In this document: positions 46,285-58,947 of the stretch, piece by piece
Layout of the letters: each line of letters opens with the position of its first letter
How positions within the stretch are numbered: the first letter of the stretch is position 1
Translations under genes and position numbers: made by a program
NCBI GenBank assembly: GCA_963082975.1
Contig: OY720349.1
Span: forward strand, 65,346,501-65,410,500
Direction of reading: 5' to 3'
DNA length: 64,000 bases
From: Labia minor
Taxonomy: Eukaryota > Arthropoda > Insecta > Dermaptera > Spongiphoridae
Notes under the pieces: generated by a model
Databases searched by the model: none
What the model was told of the DNA's origin: nothing
What the model saw: only the letters and a program-made list of their open reading frames with translations

Positions 46285-46405
46285 CTATTTCTCCAATATA
46301 TAACGACAAATTCCATAATCTCTATGCATCTTCCATAGGAATTTGTTGTTATATATTGGAGTTGCTTAGAAATAGACAGTTAAAAAATCGAGAAGGGCCA
46401 CAAGA
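46285..46405 (+). mobile_element. LINE tail remnant interrupted by an inverted repeat
   Basis: ATCTCTATGCATCTTCC and TTAAAAAATCGAGAAGG match consecutive parts of the LINE tail at 5392-5438. The LINE-like piece ATAATCTCTATGCATCTTCC lies in the loop of a hairpin whose arms are 46285-46314 and 46338-46375 (arm core CCAATATATAAC / GTTATATATTGG). Confidence 0.5.
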
Positions 46406-46979
46406 GAGAGATAAGTGATTTTACTCCAGGTGTTGTGTGAAAGCAGTATAAATGTGATCATGATAAAAAATTCACTAAAGGTTTTTCTAATTTCTTAATA
46501 TTTTAAGTTCTCAATAAATCTATTTCATCAATATATGTAACATTGATGAGGTTTAAATCCCAATTTGATATTTTGAAATCCAGTTAGATTTTATGCGTAA
46601 AAATATCCAGATCAATTACTAAATTCTATATTAATTAATTTGACTAATTATATAAATAAATTTAAATAATTAAGTAATTCACAATAATAAAAACTTTAAA
46701 TCAAATATTTATAGTTATCATGGTTTGATTTTTAATTTACAAATCATAAATTAGTAAAAAAAAAAAAAATGTTGATTTTAAATAATGAACTTTTAAATAA
46801 CATTTACTTTCACTTAATTTTTGAAATAATATAATTGAGTTATTGTTTTATTGAATGTAGTCCTGTGGTCTCATTTGTCTGCCAATTGATTTTAATAATA
46901 GACAATTTAAAATAAATTTTAAATTAATATGTATATCTTCATAAAAAGAAATGGTTGTAACAAAAAAAAAAAAAAGAAA

Positions 46980-47470
46980 TATTTCAAAAGATGATAAATG
47001 GAAAAAGGAAGCAAAGATACCATAGAGTAATAGACCCCTCCTGGTGAGAGAGGTGAGTGCGCCCTCCCCCCCCCCTCCACTTGCAACCTGGGTAAGCAAC
47101 CCATTATAGGAACCTAGTCACGCTTAATCGTCTTGAAATAATCGGTTTGCTCTGAAAATCGGCGACTTCATTTAAGTATAGCAGATGGAGAATATAATAT
47201 GGTGGCGCCTGTCGACATCACGCATGCACGGATCCACGCATGCCAGTGTGGGGTGTAATTAGGCACCCCCACAAGACTGATGACAGATTAGGTTCCGTCT
47301 TAGCAGAACAAGAGCTCAATCAGTCAACATGCGCAGACCTTAATTAAAACGAGCGCACTCTCTCACTTTTTCTTCATTCGTTTTGTTTCTCGTGACCACC
47401 CCCACCCTTTGCCTCATCCAACCGCCTTCCGCCCCCACATCTGGAATATATGGTTGGCTTCAGGAAAAAT
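46980..47470. other. low-A+T island with C11 run and repeated CACGCATGC
   Basis: Contains a CTCCCCCCCCCCCTCC run at about 47062-47076. Then GGTGGCGCCTGTCGACATC, CACGCATGCACGGATCCACG (the nonamer CACGCATGC occurs at 47220 and 47236) and GCCCCCACATCTGG. Minus-strand frames here are chance. Possibly regulatory. Confidence 0.35.
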
Positions 47471-48689
47471 GAAATTTCTTTACATTATAATAACGGTCCT
47501 AGAGACATTTCAATGCCGTGAGGAATTGTAAAATGTTGAATAATGAAAGTGGAGAGCTGGAATCTCCACTCTTAATAATAACATTTTTAGGAAAATATCA
47601 AACACCTAAATATTTAAATTTTTCAATTTTTCACATTTAGATATTTGTAAAATGAAAATTGTATAATCAAATCAACTGATAAACTTAAATGATTGGAAAG
47701 AACAAAAGGTGATTATAAACATCTTAGTTACATATGTCTTGGATGATTAATTTAAATAGAAATATTACATTTATAGTCTGATTTTAACCCAATTACTTTT
47801 TCTATTTCTATAGAAATTACTAAAATTTATTTAAATAGAAATAAATATAGAATGGTTTCAGCTCCATTTTAATATTATTGGGTAACTATTTATGTATATC
47901 AAGGGTTTAATATATGCTATAATGTTATAAATATTTAATTAAAAATATTAATAAATATAATACATATGCAAATATCATCAAACAAATGACAGTGACAAGG
48001 AAATTATTAAAGTTTTCCTATTGTTTTCCTAAACCTATTTTATAGTCATTAGTTATAACCCAACTCAGCCCTAGAAATGTTTGTCTTTCTTTCGCTTTAT
48101 ATTATTGATAATATATAAATAAGCTTTGTAAGAATATATGTAGAAGTATAAAAAAAAAGATTAATTTTAATTTTTTTTATAATTTGATAAATCCCAAACT
48201 AGTACAATTACGTTCTTTTTAATTACAATTTAATTCCAATTATTTTCAATTAAAATAAACTAGTAAAAAAAAAATTTACGTTGTAAATTTCAAGAAAAAA
48301 AAAACATTTATATGGTATTATAATTTCATACACAATCTATTAGCTTTAATTAAGTGTCTAAAATAGTTACTATCTACTATTTCATTAGAAGAGAGGAATC
48401 CGTATATACTTGAATAGTTTGAATAATAAGTTCAGCTTCTGTTATTATTTTTTAACCAAGGTTAAATATTTCGTAATAATAGTTGTTATTTTTAATATGG
48501 TAATAAATAATAGCGCCTACTCAATAAACACCTTTCAGGTAACATCCAGTAAGTACTAATTAAAATTATTTGTTCCTTTTTTTCTATTCTTTTTTTTTAT
48601 TGGATCCAATTCGCGCAACTTTTAACTACAATAAATTGTTCTTAAAACAAATTGAGGTAATTTAAAACTGTGCATGGTTTGAAATCAGG

Positions 48690-48960
48690 TTGAACGACTG
48701 AAATAACTTAGTTGGCAAGAAGTGAGCAATCAATCAGCCGGGGCCATCAAATGTGTAACCTGACTCCGGTGACTGCTACGCGTGGGCACCCAACCGAAAC
48801 AAGCCTCGATTTATTTCTAAAGTAGGGATGAGCAAGCATCCAGTGGCACTGGTCAATGAGACGACGGTCGAATATGTCTCCGAGTATCCTATCTTGAGAT
48901 ATGATCCCTCTTAGGCACAACATGAACATCCAAAGAAGAATGAAAGTATTGTTAGAGACT
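48690..48960. other. low-A+T island, sharply bounded
   Basis: A block of about 220 bp with even base composition (CAGCCGGGGCCATC, GACTCCGGTGACTGCTACG, GGTCGAATATGTCTCCG) between very A/T-rich flanks. Both strands have a frame of 60 or so codons, but no motif or splice pair was recognised. Confidence 0.35.
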
Positions 48961-49559
48961 ATGTATCAATTGTGGTATGGTACGATTATCGTTTTGTTCG
49001 AACAAGAGCAATCCAATGATAAAGATAACGTAACAAATGCCTTTGACAAGGTAGGGATGAATTATTTAAATTAATGAAAGCGTGTCATTGTGAATTCCTG
49101 TCCATGTCTTCTCCTTGATAATATATATTGTTGATGTCTTTGTGGGTCACAAGAGGAAAAAATCTAACACTGTATTTCTTTTGTTCCAGAGTTTTTCAAG
49201 TTCCATGATATATTAGTGTTTGATATTATTATAAAATAGAGTGTGAAATGACTCGGTAAACATGAGCAAGATTACTATTTGAAAATATGTATGTATATAC
49301 CTCATCATCATCACATCACTCCAAAAATTTGAAAGTTAAAATTTATAATAAATGTTAAATGTTAATTAAATTTTTTCTTTGATTTCTTTAATATATACAT
49401 AACTATCTCTTTCTCGGTGTCTCTAAGGAACTCCAAAGTACATGGCTGCAACAACCACATCAAGTCAAATTATAGATTTTATTATTCAAAGAAAAGTCAT
49501 ACAAAATGTATATAATAGTTTAGACAATAATAAATAAAATATTTAAGTTGAGAAATTTT

Positions 49560-50200
49560 ATGATAGACGTTCAGATGTTTCTTTTGTGAGGGAGGAAGGG
49601 TAGATAAGATGGGATTGCGTTGAAATTGGTTGTACTTTTTTCTTTATTGAGTGAAATAGGAGGGACACTTGATATATTCAGCGTTATGATCCATTTGGTT
49701 AGGAAATAATGGCCATGTCGAAGTTAATAGGTGAGCACCAGCAGGCAGATAGAAGCGACTCAAGTGGTAGCCACTTCGTTCAAGATGGTAACCAAAAGGA
49801 GAGAAAGCTCTTTTTTGACGATCGATCAAGACGGCCTCGATCAAAGATAACAAACCATTCCAGCGAAAGAAAGAGAAGAAATAAATAAATAAAAGACGAC
49901 GCGTGTGTACTGTACTTAAAGCATGTATACGCCCCGGTTAGTTGGAGATCAATCCGAGAGTGAAATATGACCCGGACATTTTCATCTAAATCTCCCAAGT
50001 GACCGACACATAATGCATTCCCAACTCTTGGGGCTGGACTCCATTTTCACATCATTACAATACGCCCAAACATTATTATTAGATTGTGCGTGCAAATGGC
50101 AATTGTCTATCTTGGCGGAATATCAAATAAGCTATTGGAAGAAGAGATAGAAAAAAAAATGAATGGCAAAAGAATGGAATAATTACCGATCAATCGATCT
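49560..50200. other. low-A+T island, 600 bp
   Basis: GATGGGATTGCGTTG, CAGGCAGATAGAAGCGACTC, GACGATCGATCAAGACGG, GTATACGCCCCGGTTAG and ACTCTTGGGGCTGGACTCC. Longest of the islands. Frames of 69-72 codons overlap on the minus strand without recognisable content. Confidence 0.35.
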
Positions 50201-51577
50201 CTCTTCAAAGACACCTATCGAAAATTTAATACCTAATAATAGCACTTAACATATTTAGAGAAAATCTTGTATTAAAGTCTTGTTGAATAAATTCTCTTTA
50301 GGAGAGTAAATGTTTTTGGGTGGACCGGCTTCACCAAAAGGAAGGAAAAACAAAACAAAACAAAACAATTGATTTAATCTCTCTTTACGCGGAGGTGAGA
50401 TATGAATAGTGATAGAATTCCTTTCTTTTATTAAGTTTAGACAAGAGAGAAAATGAAATTTTTCTTATTTAAAAAACTAATTTTGCCTTTGACCACAAAG
50501 AAATTTATCGATTTCTTTGAAAAACAAATTATAAAAACAATGAGGAAACAATAGATTTAAATTATGATATACCTATACCAATGAAAAGTCTCTAATATTT
50601 ATTTGTAAATTATCACATATATTTAATAATTAAATATTTAAGATAAAATTGAACATAAGAAATTAATGATGAAAGGTGGTTCATTCCATAACCAATAATC
50701 TGAACTTAATGGAGTGAGGGAAAATGATATATGTATTTAGTTTTTAAATATAATTATTATATATGAATATTTGATAAGTATAATAATACATTTATCAATA
50801 AGTTCAAGAACTAAATTATGTTCAATAAATTTATCTTCACAATCAATCTGACTTATGCCGTGGTTATGTTGTTGAAAATGAATGCTTTAAATTTAGAATT
50901 GATTTTTTTTTTCAGTTGTTCTGAAAAAAAGAAAATATAGAGCCAATACTCGAATGTCATAAATGGTAGGAAAATAACTTCTGAAAATTGGTTTAATTGA
51001 TAATGGTATTCTAGATTTGTTATTATAATTTCTAACGTTTTCGTTAGATTATTATTAAATTACTGATTATTTAGAATGAGGGATGAAACAAAGAAGTGAG
51101 TCAACTAAAAATTTCAATTGATAATATATTTAAAAATAGTAATTATGTAACTTATTCAATTTTATATATTGAAGAGGTATTCTATATATTTTAAACCTAA
51201 AGCTCCCTCACCCTCGATTTCCCATTGGCCTCTTCTCCTTTCAAAGGTCATTATTATACATTACTTATTTTTCTATGCATATTATTAAGATAAAGAAAAC
51301 ATTAAATAATAAAAGATTAAAAAGTTGTTTGTTGTTGAAGAAAGACCACCACTAAAAGAAAAATTAATTATTGGGTTGTAAAAAAAAAATCTTAAATCGT
51401 AATGAAATATTAAATAAGACACTTGTTATTCAAGGAAAGACTAGAATAAATTAAAAGAAATTGATTATTTTTGGGAAATATTTTTAACTATAGTATTTAG
51501 ATAATAATATATACAATTAATCTCTTTTTATTATAAATCAAAATATAGATTAATTTATTATAATCATAAAATTGTAG

Positions 51578-51786
51578 GAGTTAAAATGGGTCCTACTATT
51601 GACTAAAATAGATGAGAAAAGGCTAGTGAGCAAACCAATTGGGGATGACAATTATATAAAGATAGTGAAGAAGATTCAGAGTAATGTACTTACTTGCAAT
51701 TTATCTAGGAGTGCTAAAAGTGCCATAGATTTAAGAAGAGGGTTGGTATTATTGAATTATTCCACAGAGTGGTCTAAACATAAAAG
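51578..51786 (+). CDS. candidate orphan internal exon, unknown protein
   Basis: A 209-nt open stretch preceded by AAAATTGTAG and followed by the donor GTAATT after AAAAG. It has 69 full codons plus two bases. The encoded segment includes LLLTKIDEKRLVSKPIGDDN, KKIQSNVLTCNLSRSAKSAI and RRGLVLLNYSTEWSKHK. Composition is more balanced than the simple-sequence frames around it. The acceptor lacks a clear pyrimidine tract. Chance frames of this length are common in the window, so the splice pair is the only real support. No family recognised. Confidence 0.3.
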
Positions 51787-52995
51787 GTAATTAAATTAGG
51801 AATGAAAATATTACAAATCGATTATTTAACTAATAATAGATTTGTTTATGCAGAAGAGACATCTGCCAAAATCCTAAACGATTTATAAATAACATCTCCT
51901 ATTTCATTCTAAATATTGTATGATATTTCACACAATGTGTTCTCAAAAATATGAATGAAAGTTAAATTGTGTTTAGTATATGGAAAACATTTTTTTTTTT
52001 TTTTTTGCTTTCCGGGTTTTTCATTATAACCAAAAGAAAACACCACGAATAAAAGAGATGAAAAAATATATTAAAGATTTTTTTTTCTTAAATGTTTGAA
52101 TGTTGCTATTGTTATAGCAATAGAGGGTGAAAAGATGAAACGTAGCTTTTGACTTTTGATTGACAGGAATTACAAACATTAGAATCAGAATATAATACAT
52201 AACTAAAGAGCGATTTTCTTGTTTGAGAATAATCCAAAAGGGGCGTAAGAGAAGAGATATAAGAACAAACATCCCAAACAAACTGAAATATTCCTTTTTT
52301 TATAAAATTTTCAATATTACAAATTTATAAGCATTCATAAAAATAACTATTTTTTGAAATTTTATTATTTAATTTTAAGAATAAATCTTAATAAGATTGA
52401 ACTATAAATCGAGTTTATGCTGTATTGTTATATAAATGTTAATAAAAGTAGGAAATGGTTAAATTGAGTGAAAGTCTTTTCGGTTTTTTTAGCAGGGTTA
52501 CAATGCCGGTTTCAATGCTAAGAGAGAAGCGATATATAGCCTACACTAGACAAAGAAAAGGTCATAACTTTTGCACCTTTTATAAAATTCCCAAGATACC
52601 TAAACAAAAATAAGTAAACAAAGACAATGAATCGACAAAAATTATAAAACTTGAATTTAAATTTTGTCCTGACTCTTTTTAAATGATAATTCAATTTTTT
52701 AGATACCTTTCTCCTTTTGTTATTAATATGGGGGGAAAGTGAGGGGGCTATTAGCCAAGACCTATTATAATTTAATAAAATATTGTACTTAATTTTAAAT
52801 TTCCCATATAATTTATATCTATAAGAAGGCCAGAAATTGGTGACACGCAAGTTACTTCGCGATATCCATGACTTAAAATATCTTTGGATACAGTGAAAAA
52901 TAATAAAAGATTAATTTCTTAGCGCTTAACCTATCAATTTTATTGCATGATAAAAAATTTGTCAGTTTATGTGTTTAATAAAATTTTTATTATTT

Positions 52996-53158
52996 GACTT
53001 GATTGTTCATATGAATAAATAAAACTAAATGCACCCAACGTTTTTCGTTGAATATGAAGGAATTCATCCATAAACTTTGTCAGGCTTATAGAAAAATTAT
53101 TTTATTCTTTTTAGTCCATTGGAAAAACGTTATTTTATAAAATTTTATATTTATAGAT
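52996..53158 (+). repeat. family H repeat, copy 2
   Basis: Closely matches 13453-13615 throughout, including CCCAACGTTTTTCGTTGAAT and CCATTGGAAAAACG. Both ends of the similarity fall in A/T runs, so no target duplication can be read. Confidence 0.85.
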
Positions 53159-53878
53159 ATTATTTTTATATTATTTTATATATGAAATTATCTATTTTAT
53201 ACGACAAAAATTTATTTCTTAATGAAAATATACTATTGCTATATGTAAATTTGATGGAAGATTATTTAAAAAAATATATTGAATTAAAGTTTTTGAATTA
53301 TTTAATATAGATAAAAGTAAGTAATAATATATTTGAGAAAAAATTAGAGTTGAAATATCAAGCATAATTTTATTTTTCAAGTTTTCATAACGTTTGTATT
53401 TAGCCCCTGAAAGATAGGAAACCAATAGTACGGCTTCTTTTGCACTCTTCACAAAATCTTTTGTATTAAAATGTAAATAACTCAATCAATTCAGTTTAAA
53501 TAAGACCATATTTAAAATTAAAGTAAATATCTTATTAAAATATCATATTTTGAATAAATTAATAAATTGAAAAAAAATGTAAAATTATGTAAATTAGGTA
53601 AATTAATACAATAATATTTTAATAAATATTCGAATGTGTAAAAATGTTATTATTTTTTAATGATATAAAAGGAATAATTAAATGAAAATAAATAAAAATA
53701 AAAATAACTCACAAACTCACAATTTTATGAATTTAACAATTGTTATTTTAAAATAATAATTTCTTGGTGATGAAAAGAGAGATAAGTAATTAAAAGATTT
53801 ACTTATGTTAAATGTTTTTAATAAATAATCATAAATTTCTTTGTTATATAGTAATTTGAGAATTTTATATATCTATAT

Positions 53879-54015
53879 ATATATAAAAAAAAGGTTTTTG
53901 TTTGCACATTGCTCAGAATTGAAAATTTATTGCATATCTTCGCGTTTCAAGACCTCTAGAATCCAAAAGTGACTTTAGAATTTTTCATGTCTGTCTGTCT
54001 GTCCGGAAAATAAGG
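53879..54015 (+). repeat. family E repeat
   Basis: AAAAGGTTTTTGTTTGCACA, CTCAGAATTGAAAATTTATT and CATATCTTCGCGTTTC match 6639-6712. The copy continues to a CTGTCTGTCTGTCCGG tandem at 53992-54007. A short piece of the same AAAAAGGTTTTTG block also starts at 59379. Similar blocks are common in arthropod genomes; classification unknown. Confidence 0.7.
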
Positions 54016-54099
54016 ATGTTAAATCAAAACTATTAAATAATAAAAAAAATTTAAATAATTAAATAATATTTTATTTTAGATAATTTGAAGAGAAATAAA

Positions 54100-54570
54100 A
54101 ATAGAAGGGTATGTGTGATAGTTTAATTTCGAATTGAATTGCAGGATATAGAAAATACAGAACTTTATCCTTGGTAAGGGTTATCTCTTTGCGATGGATA
54201 AATAAACGAAAGACAGCAAAAGAGTGTGAGAGAACACGATTGTGAAAGAAGGAGTGTGACAAGGGCGAAGAAGGGTTTTGTATTGAGCCCAGACAATTTT
54301 ATGAAGTCCCTCATGGCCATAAACCAAAAGCAAGATAAAAATAACCGACCCGCAATTTATTGAGTATATTACGAATAATTTGTATCATTTATCTACGGGG
54401 TAAATGTATTTCTCTCATGGATGGCTATGTAAGTTAAGTAATAAGACACCAGCCGGCCAATTAGTGTCATTCCTCTGGCACAACGAGATATCATTACTTA
54501 ACGAAGAGGCCTCGTAAATTTACACTCTCACCATATATACGTGGCGTATAGAAACATGTGAGAAAAATTA
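54100..54570. other. low-A+T island
   Basis: GAAGTCCCTCATGGCC, ATAACCGACCCGC, GACACCAGCCGGCCAATTAG and AACGAAGAGGCCTCG. No coding evidence. Confidence 0.3.
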
Positions 54571-54904
54571 TGTTATCATTCAGAGGCCTTGTTTATTCAT
54601 TTACAAATTCTAAAGAGTTTATTATATGCCAAATATGCCTGGAGTTAATGATATTGAAACAAATAGAAAACTGTATACTCTTTGTCGTCTGATAATGTAA
54701 ATTTAAATAAATAAATTATATCAATCATTTAAATGAAATTATAAACAAATAAAATAAAATAAAACAATTTTAATAAAAAAAATTATTTTTTTAAAAAATA
54801 AAATCTTTATTATTATCCGATTTTGAATGGCCTTTCTCAGTCTAATGCTAGAAATTCACCTATCCCTTAGATGTTATTATTATCATTATTATTAATAATT
54901 TGAA

Positions 54905-55217
54905 AATAGGGCTTTTCGTTGTATTTATGAGCAGGAAAATGATGGCGAAATTTTTTTAATGCGAATTTGCATGATCTCTATGCATCTCTAGACAAAGAGG
55001 CATAAAGTCGTGGAGATTTAGAGGAACACGTGACAAGAATGGAACTTGTTTGTAGGGGACCAATTGGGAAGTGGTCAGTTGGTAGACCAAGAACACGGTG
55101 GGCAGGCAATGTAGAAAAAGACGTGAGCGAGATAAAAAAGGAGTTGGGCGACTATATCTCAGAAAAAGGACGTTGGGAGGAATGTGGTTTCCTAGGCCAA
55201 GAGTATAGCCACAAAAG
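54905..55217 (+). mobile_element. LINE tail fragment, heavily decayed
   Basis: AATTTGCATGATCTCTATGC followed by GGTAGACCAAGAACACGG. In one frame GRPRTRWAGNVEKDVSEI is readable, matching the tail at 5530-5580. Upstream parts are out of frame. Same orientation as the other copies. Confidence 0.75.
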
Positions 55218-55365
55218 TAATATTATTATTTGTTTTATTATATTATATTATATTATTTTGACTATTTTTATCATTTTTTTATAATTGTAAAATCTATTAT
55301 ATATACATATTTTAGCATATGTATTTAATAATAAAATAATATTGTATATCTCCATTTTTACTTTC

Positions 55366-55657
55366 AAGTAAAGTACCAGTTTGCTTCGAGATATTTGCTT
55401 CCTATTTTGTATATAGATTTAAAAATATGAAAAAAATTCAGATACCAAATTTCATCATGATCTGACTACCGGAAGTGACATTTTACCTATACAAGTAGCG
55501 TTAGGTGTAAATTATAAATATATATAATAGTGTTAAACCATTTTACTTTATAATTTAAATTAATTAGTTTGTTTATTTTTATTGTTGTTAAAACATAATA
55601 ATAATAACCTAATTGCCTATTTATATGCGGGAAAGTCTAGGGGAGGACACTCCCGAA
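55366..55657 (-). mobile_element. family B repeat, copy B2 (5' half only)
   Basis: An inverted, closely similar copy of B1 positions 959-1350. It ends at 55657 with the same GGGAGTGTCCTCCCC palindrome and TTTCCCGCATA arm, and breaks off at about 55366. It lacks the microsatellite and 3' hairpin. One stretch after the AACAACAATAAAAATAAAC block is shorter than in B1. Confidence 0.8.
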
Positions 55658-55949
55658 TTTTTAATAATCTACTCAATAGATTCATAATAACGAGTCATTT
55701 TAATAACTTAATCAAATTAATTTATTATTAATCAATTATGTTGAAGTTATAAATATGAAATATATATAAATTAAATCAATAAAAATAATTATTTTTCTGA
55801 CATTTTTATTATTTGTATCTGTTAAATCACTATCTTTTTTATTAATTTGACAGAAATGAAAATATATTGATATGATAAAAGTTAAAGAAATAAAAGGCAG
55901 AGAAAAAAAATCTAAGTTGTTCGCAAAGTTGAAAACTGAATGAAGTAGT

Positions 55950-56220
55950 GTTAGAGGATGTGGGTGGGTTCCATTGAGAAAGTGCAAGCGCCATTGATGT
56001 CCCGGGAGGACGCCGGGACGCCTACTCTTACGGCCCGGACAGGCGCCAGGCAGCCCCGGCAGCGTAGGTTCATCCCCCGAAAAAAAAACACCCACGCGCA
56101 AAACTATTCACCTCCATCCACTTGGGCAAAAATGATAATCCATCAACCAACGACAAAGTGGATTCGAATTGCACAGAAACGGAGAGGAAACAAATAAAAC
56201 CACCCACTCATTCATTTTCT
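55950..56220. other. short G+C-rich block
   Basis: Positions 55995-56075 are the densest G+C in the right half: GTCCCGGGAGGACGCC, GGCCCGGACAGGCGCC and GCAGCCCCGGCAGCG. Frames of 79 and 121 codons on opposite strands overlap here by lack of stop codons. The block is only about 90 bp with abrupt edges. Confidence 0.35.
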
Positions 56221-56500
56221 TCACTCATTCATTGAGAAATTATAAAAGATATATAAATATAATACTACGAATATAGTTCCCCCATTTTTTTTATTCAGCG
56301 AGATGTTTTTTTTTCTCTAAGTAATAAAATAGATTTAAGAAATAGGACATAGATAAGGAGCTTATTTCATTTTTATGACTTTTGAAAATTAAATAAAATT
56401 GCGAGATATTAAAAGAAGAGATGTTTTAGATAAATGTCGAGAAAACCATTTCCAAAGGGTATATATTATAAAATAATTACAATTTAACTACAGATATAAA

Positions 56501-56504
<4 letters not shown>

Positions 56505-56551
<47 letters not shown>
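56505..56551. repeat. longest (TA)n tract of the window
   Basis: About 23 uninterrupted AT units. Confidence 0.95.
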
Positions 56552-56553
<2 letters not shown>

Positions 56554-58083
56554 GGCAGAAGTGTAAAAGTCAAAAATTGGCTTAGAAAAAAATCAAGCTT
56601 GCTATTCGTGGATTGGCAAAGATGATGCAAGGGGTGAAATCTACCCTCGGATGCCTGTTGCAGAGATTCCAATATTTTTTTTTCTCTCATTGAATAAGAT
56701 AAAATATCAAATTATTATATACCTGCAAAAATATCTACTTATCTGTGCATAAACCTTGATTTATCGTCTTTCTACTTCCACTTTAATTAGAATTCTAAAA
56801 TTTAACCCATTTATATTTACTAAATATCTTAAAGAAATACGTTATTATATTTAAAAACTCATCCAATTTGGATTATATATATGTATATTAATATATTGCA
56901 AATATTGTTTAAATATACATTATAATAAATATAATCAAAAAGTTTATAAATTTTGAGATCATTCAAGTAATTTTAGATGTGTGTTTTATATTTTATGTTA
57001 ATCTTTTTATATTTGTCATTAAATATTATATTCAAATTCTTAATTATTGTGAACTTAAGGGGATTGAACTATAGCTCTCAAGTTTTGTAGCTCAATAGTG
57101 AGCTATGAATTTGAAGAATATTAGAGATATAAAAAAAAACAAAAAATAATTAGGAAATGAAATGGCTGAAATATGCTTAAAATCGAAATGTTCAAAAAAA
57201 AAAAAAAAAAAAATACAATTATAAGAAAAAAATTTAAAATGATGATAATAAAACTGCAATAATATAATTTTTTTTAATTTAAGACGATAAATATATAACG
57301 GGAGTATGATAGAGTAATTTTTCTAAGTGATTTTTAATTTATATATCAGATTTTAGAACCAGAAATTACTTTATTTTTTTTTTAATATTATTTTTACAAT
57401 TTGTTCAAATATGAAAATGATGGAAATAATATTACTTTCTATAAATTTGATTATTATCTTTATTATTGGTTGTTGTAAATGAAAGTGATGTCCGAGCCAT
57501 ATTTTTTGTTTTTATTTCTATTATATTCATCATCAGTTATCATTATCGTAATCAAAAAACAATAATATATATTTTATTCGATGGTGGTTTGTTTTTATCA
57601 TCAGTTTTTGATATTATCGTCGTTTGTTCCAAGTCCTAAATTTTAATAATGTGAATCTACGATTACAGCTTTTGAGATATTTTATAATATGAAATATAAA
57701 TATTTTAACATTCATAGCTATAACTTTGGTATATATAAACTAGATATAGATAAAAGGACGAACGAATAGAAATTATTATGATTGTGTATGATAGAAAAAG
57801 AATGAATATCGACCAAGCATTGATCAAATTTAAATGGTTAATTTTGTTTCATAGGAATTGAAGGGATTCAAAGAATAACTATTGTATTCTAGCGTAGAGT
57901 CAATTCAAATCGATAAGCAATCTAAGGTCAATAATTGATTGGTGCATTTATGACATTTTTCTTAATTTTATTTTATCCCTGTTTCTATCACTAGCTGATT
58001 AGATCATTGTCTTCATACCTCTAAAAATTCATATTTCTAAGATTAATTATTTTATGATATTTAATAATATTTAAGTATGTCAT

Positions 58084-58326
58084 AGACTTGCAGTCATTGA
58101 AGTTGCAGAGAAGAAATTGGTATCAAAATCAACGGCGGAAGAACACCTTCAAACTATTTTGAATGAACTGGATGCAGAAGGTCAAAAATGGGGACTCAAA
58201 AGACGACGCGGAAGGCAAAAAAACATCAAGGAATGGCTACATTCAACAACAGCACAAATTCTCCATGCATTGCTTGACCGGAAAGGGTATCACATTGAAG
58301 TCGCACACGCTGAAAAACTGCAATAA
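58084..58326 (+). pseudogene. fragment of an unrecognised coding sequence
   Basis: One frame is open for about 80 codons with balanced composition: RLAVIEVAEKKLVSKSTAEE, HLQTILNELDAEGQKWG, LKRRRGRQKNIKEWL, ILHALLDRKGYHIEVAHAEK. It looks like genuine protein (charged helices, no homopolymer runs). A stop follows at 58324, and seven bases later the family F element begins. The insertion may have cut the original frame. No start codon or splice acceptor is obvious. I do not recognise the protein. Confidence 0.4.
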
Positions 58327-58333
58327 AGAAGAG

Positions 58334-58947
58334 GTCGTAGACAAATTACACTTTTAGGAAAATAGCATTTGCCTAGGTAGAAGCCATTTGCCTTGCCAAA
58401 TAGCTTCAACTATTATTTCATTTCACTTTGACTAGGAAAATAGCTCAGAAAATGTCAGACATTTTTGGAACGATGACAGATGAACAAGACACACGATCAG
58501 TGTATTCGTCTGCCTCTTTGCATTGCGTTCTTAGTAAAAGAAGCAAACCTGAAAAAAAGTGGGAGATAAGAAACAGAAAAAATACCCAAATACTAATTAT
58601 TTTCAAAAAATATTTTAATCAATTAAAACAATTTAATAAGAAAACGAATATTTAAAAAAAAAAGATATAAACAAAATAATTGGGAAAAAATATTACTTAT
58701 ACTCGAATTCTTTGGCTCTATTGTTAAATATATTTTGTTTATAATAAACTATCCTTAAAATTAAATGGATTCAACATAAATCTTAATTACTTACGTTAGC
58801 ACAACAAATTGAGCCATTTCACCAACATATTTATTAAAAACATGGAACAAAATATACTTGTTTAGAGCATTTGCCCAACAAAGATTTAGCCAGATGGCTT
58901 TTGTCTTGTCAAATACTTTTTTCTTAAAGTTGCCATCTGCCTACGAC
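58334..58947. mobile_element. family F element with ~70-bp terminal inverted repeats
   Basis: The left end GTCGTAGACAAATTACAC ... TTAGGAAAATAGCATTTGCC ... AAGCCATTTG is the inverse of the right end ...GCCATCTGCCTACGAC (58868-58947). The arms match the solo copy at 7790-7878. The interior has a 75-codon frame of no recognised content. AAATGGCT/AGCCATTT motifs recur, so subterminal hairpins can form. Confidence 0.65.

Noticed and set aside
52518..52850. 110-codon minus-strand frame.
   Set aside because: Composition is dominated by K, F, Y, N and L as expected from A/T-rich DNA; no motif.
58774..58830. Minus-strand sequence ending in the donor GTAAGTAAT with a frame reading KYVGEMAQFVVLT.
   Set aside because: It lies within the family F element, has no acceptor and its phase does not fit exon A.
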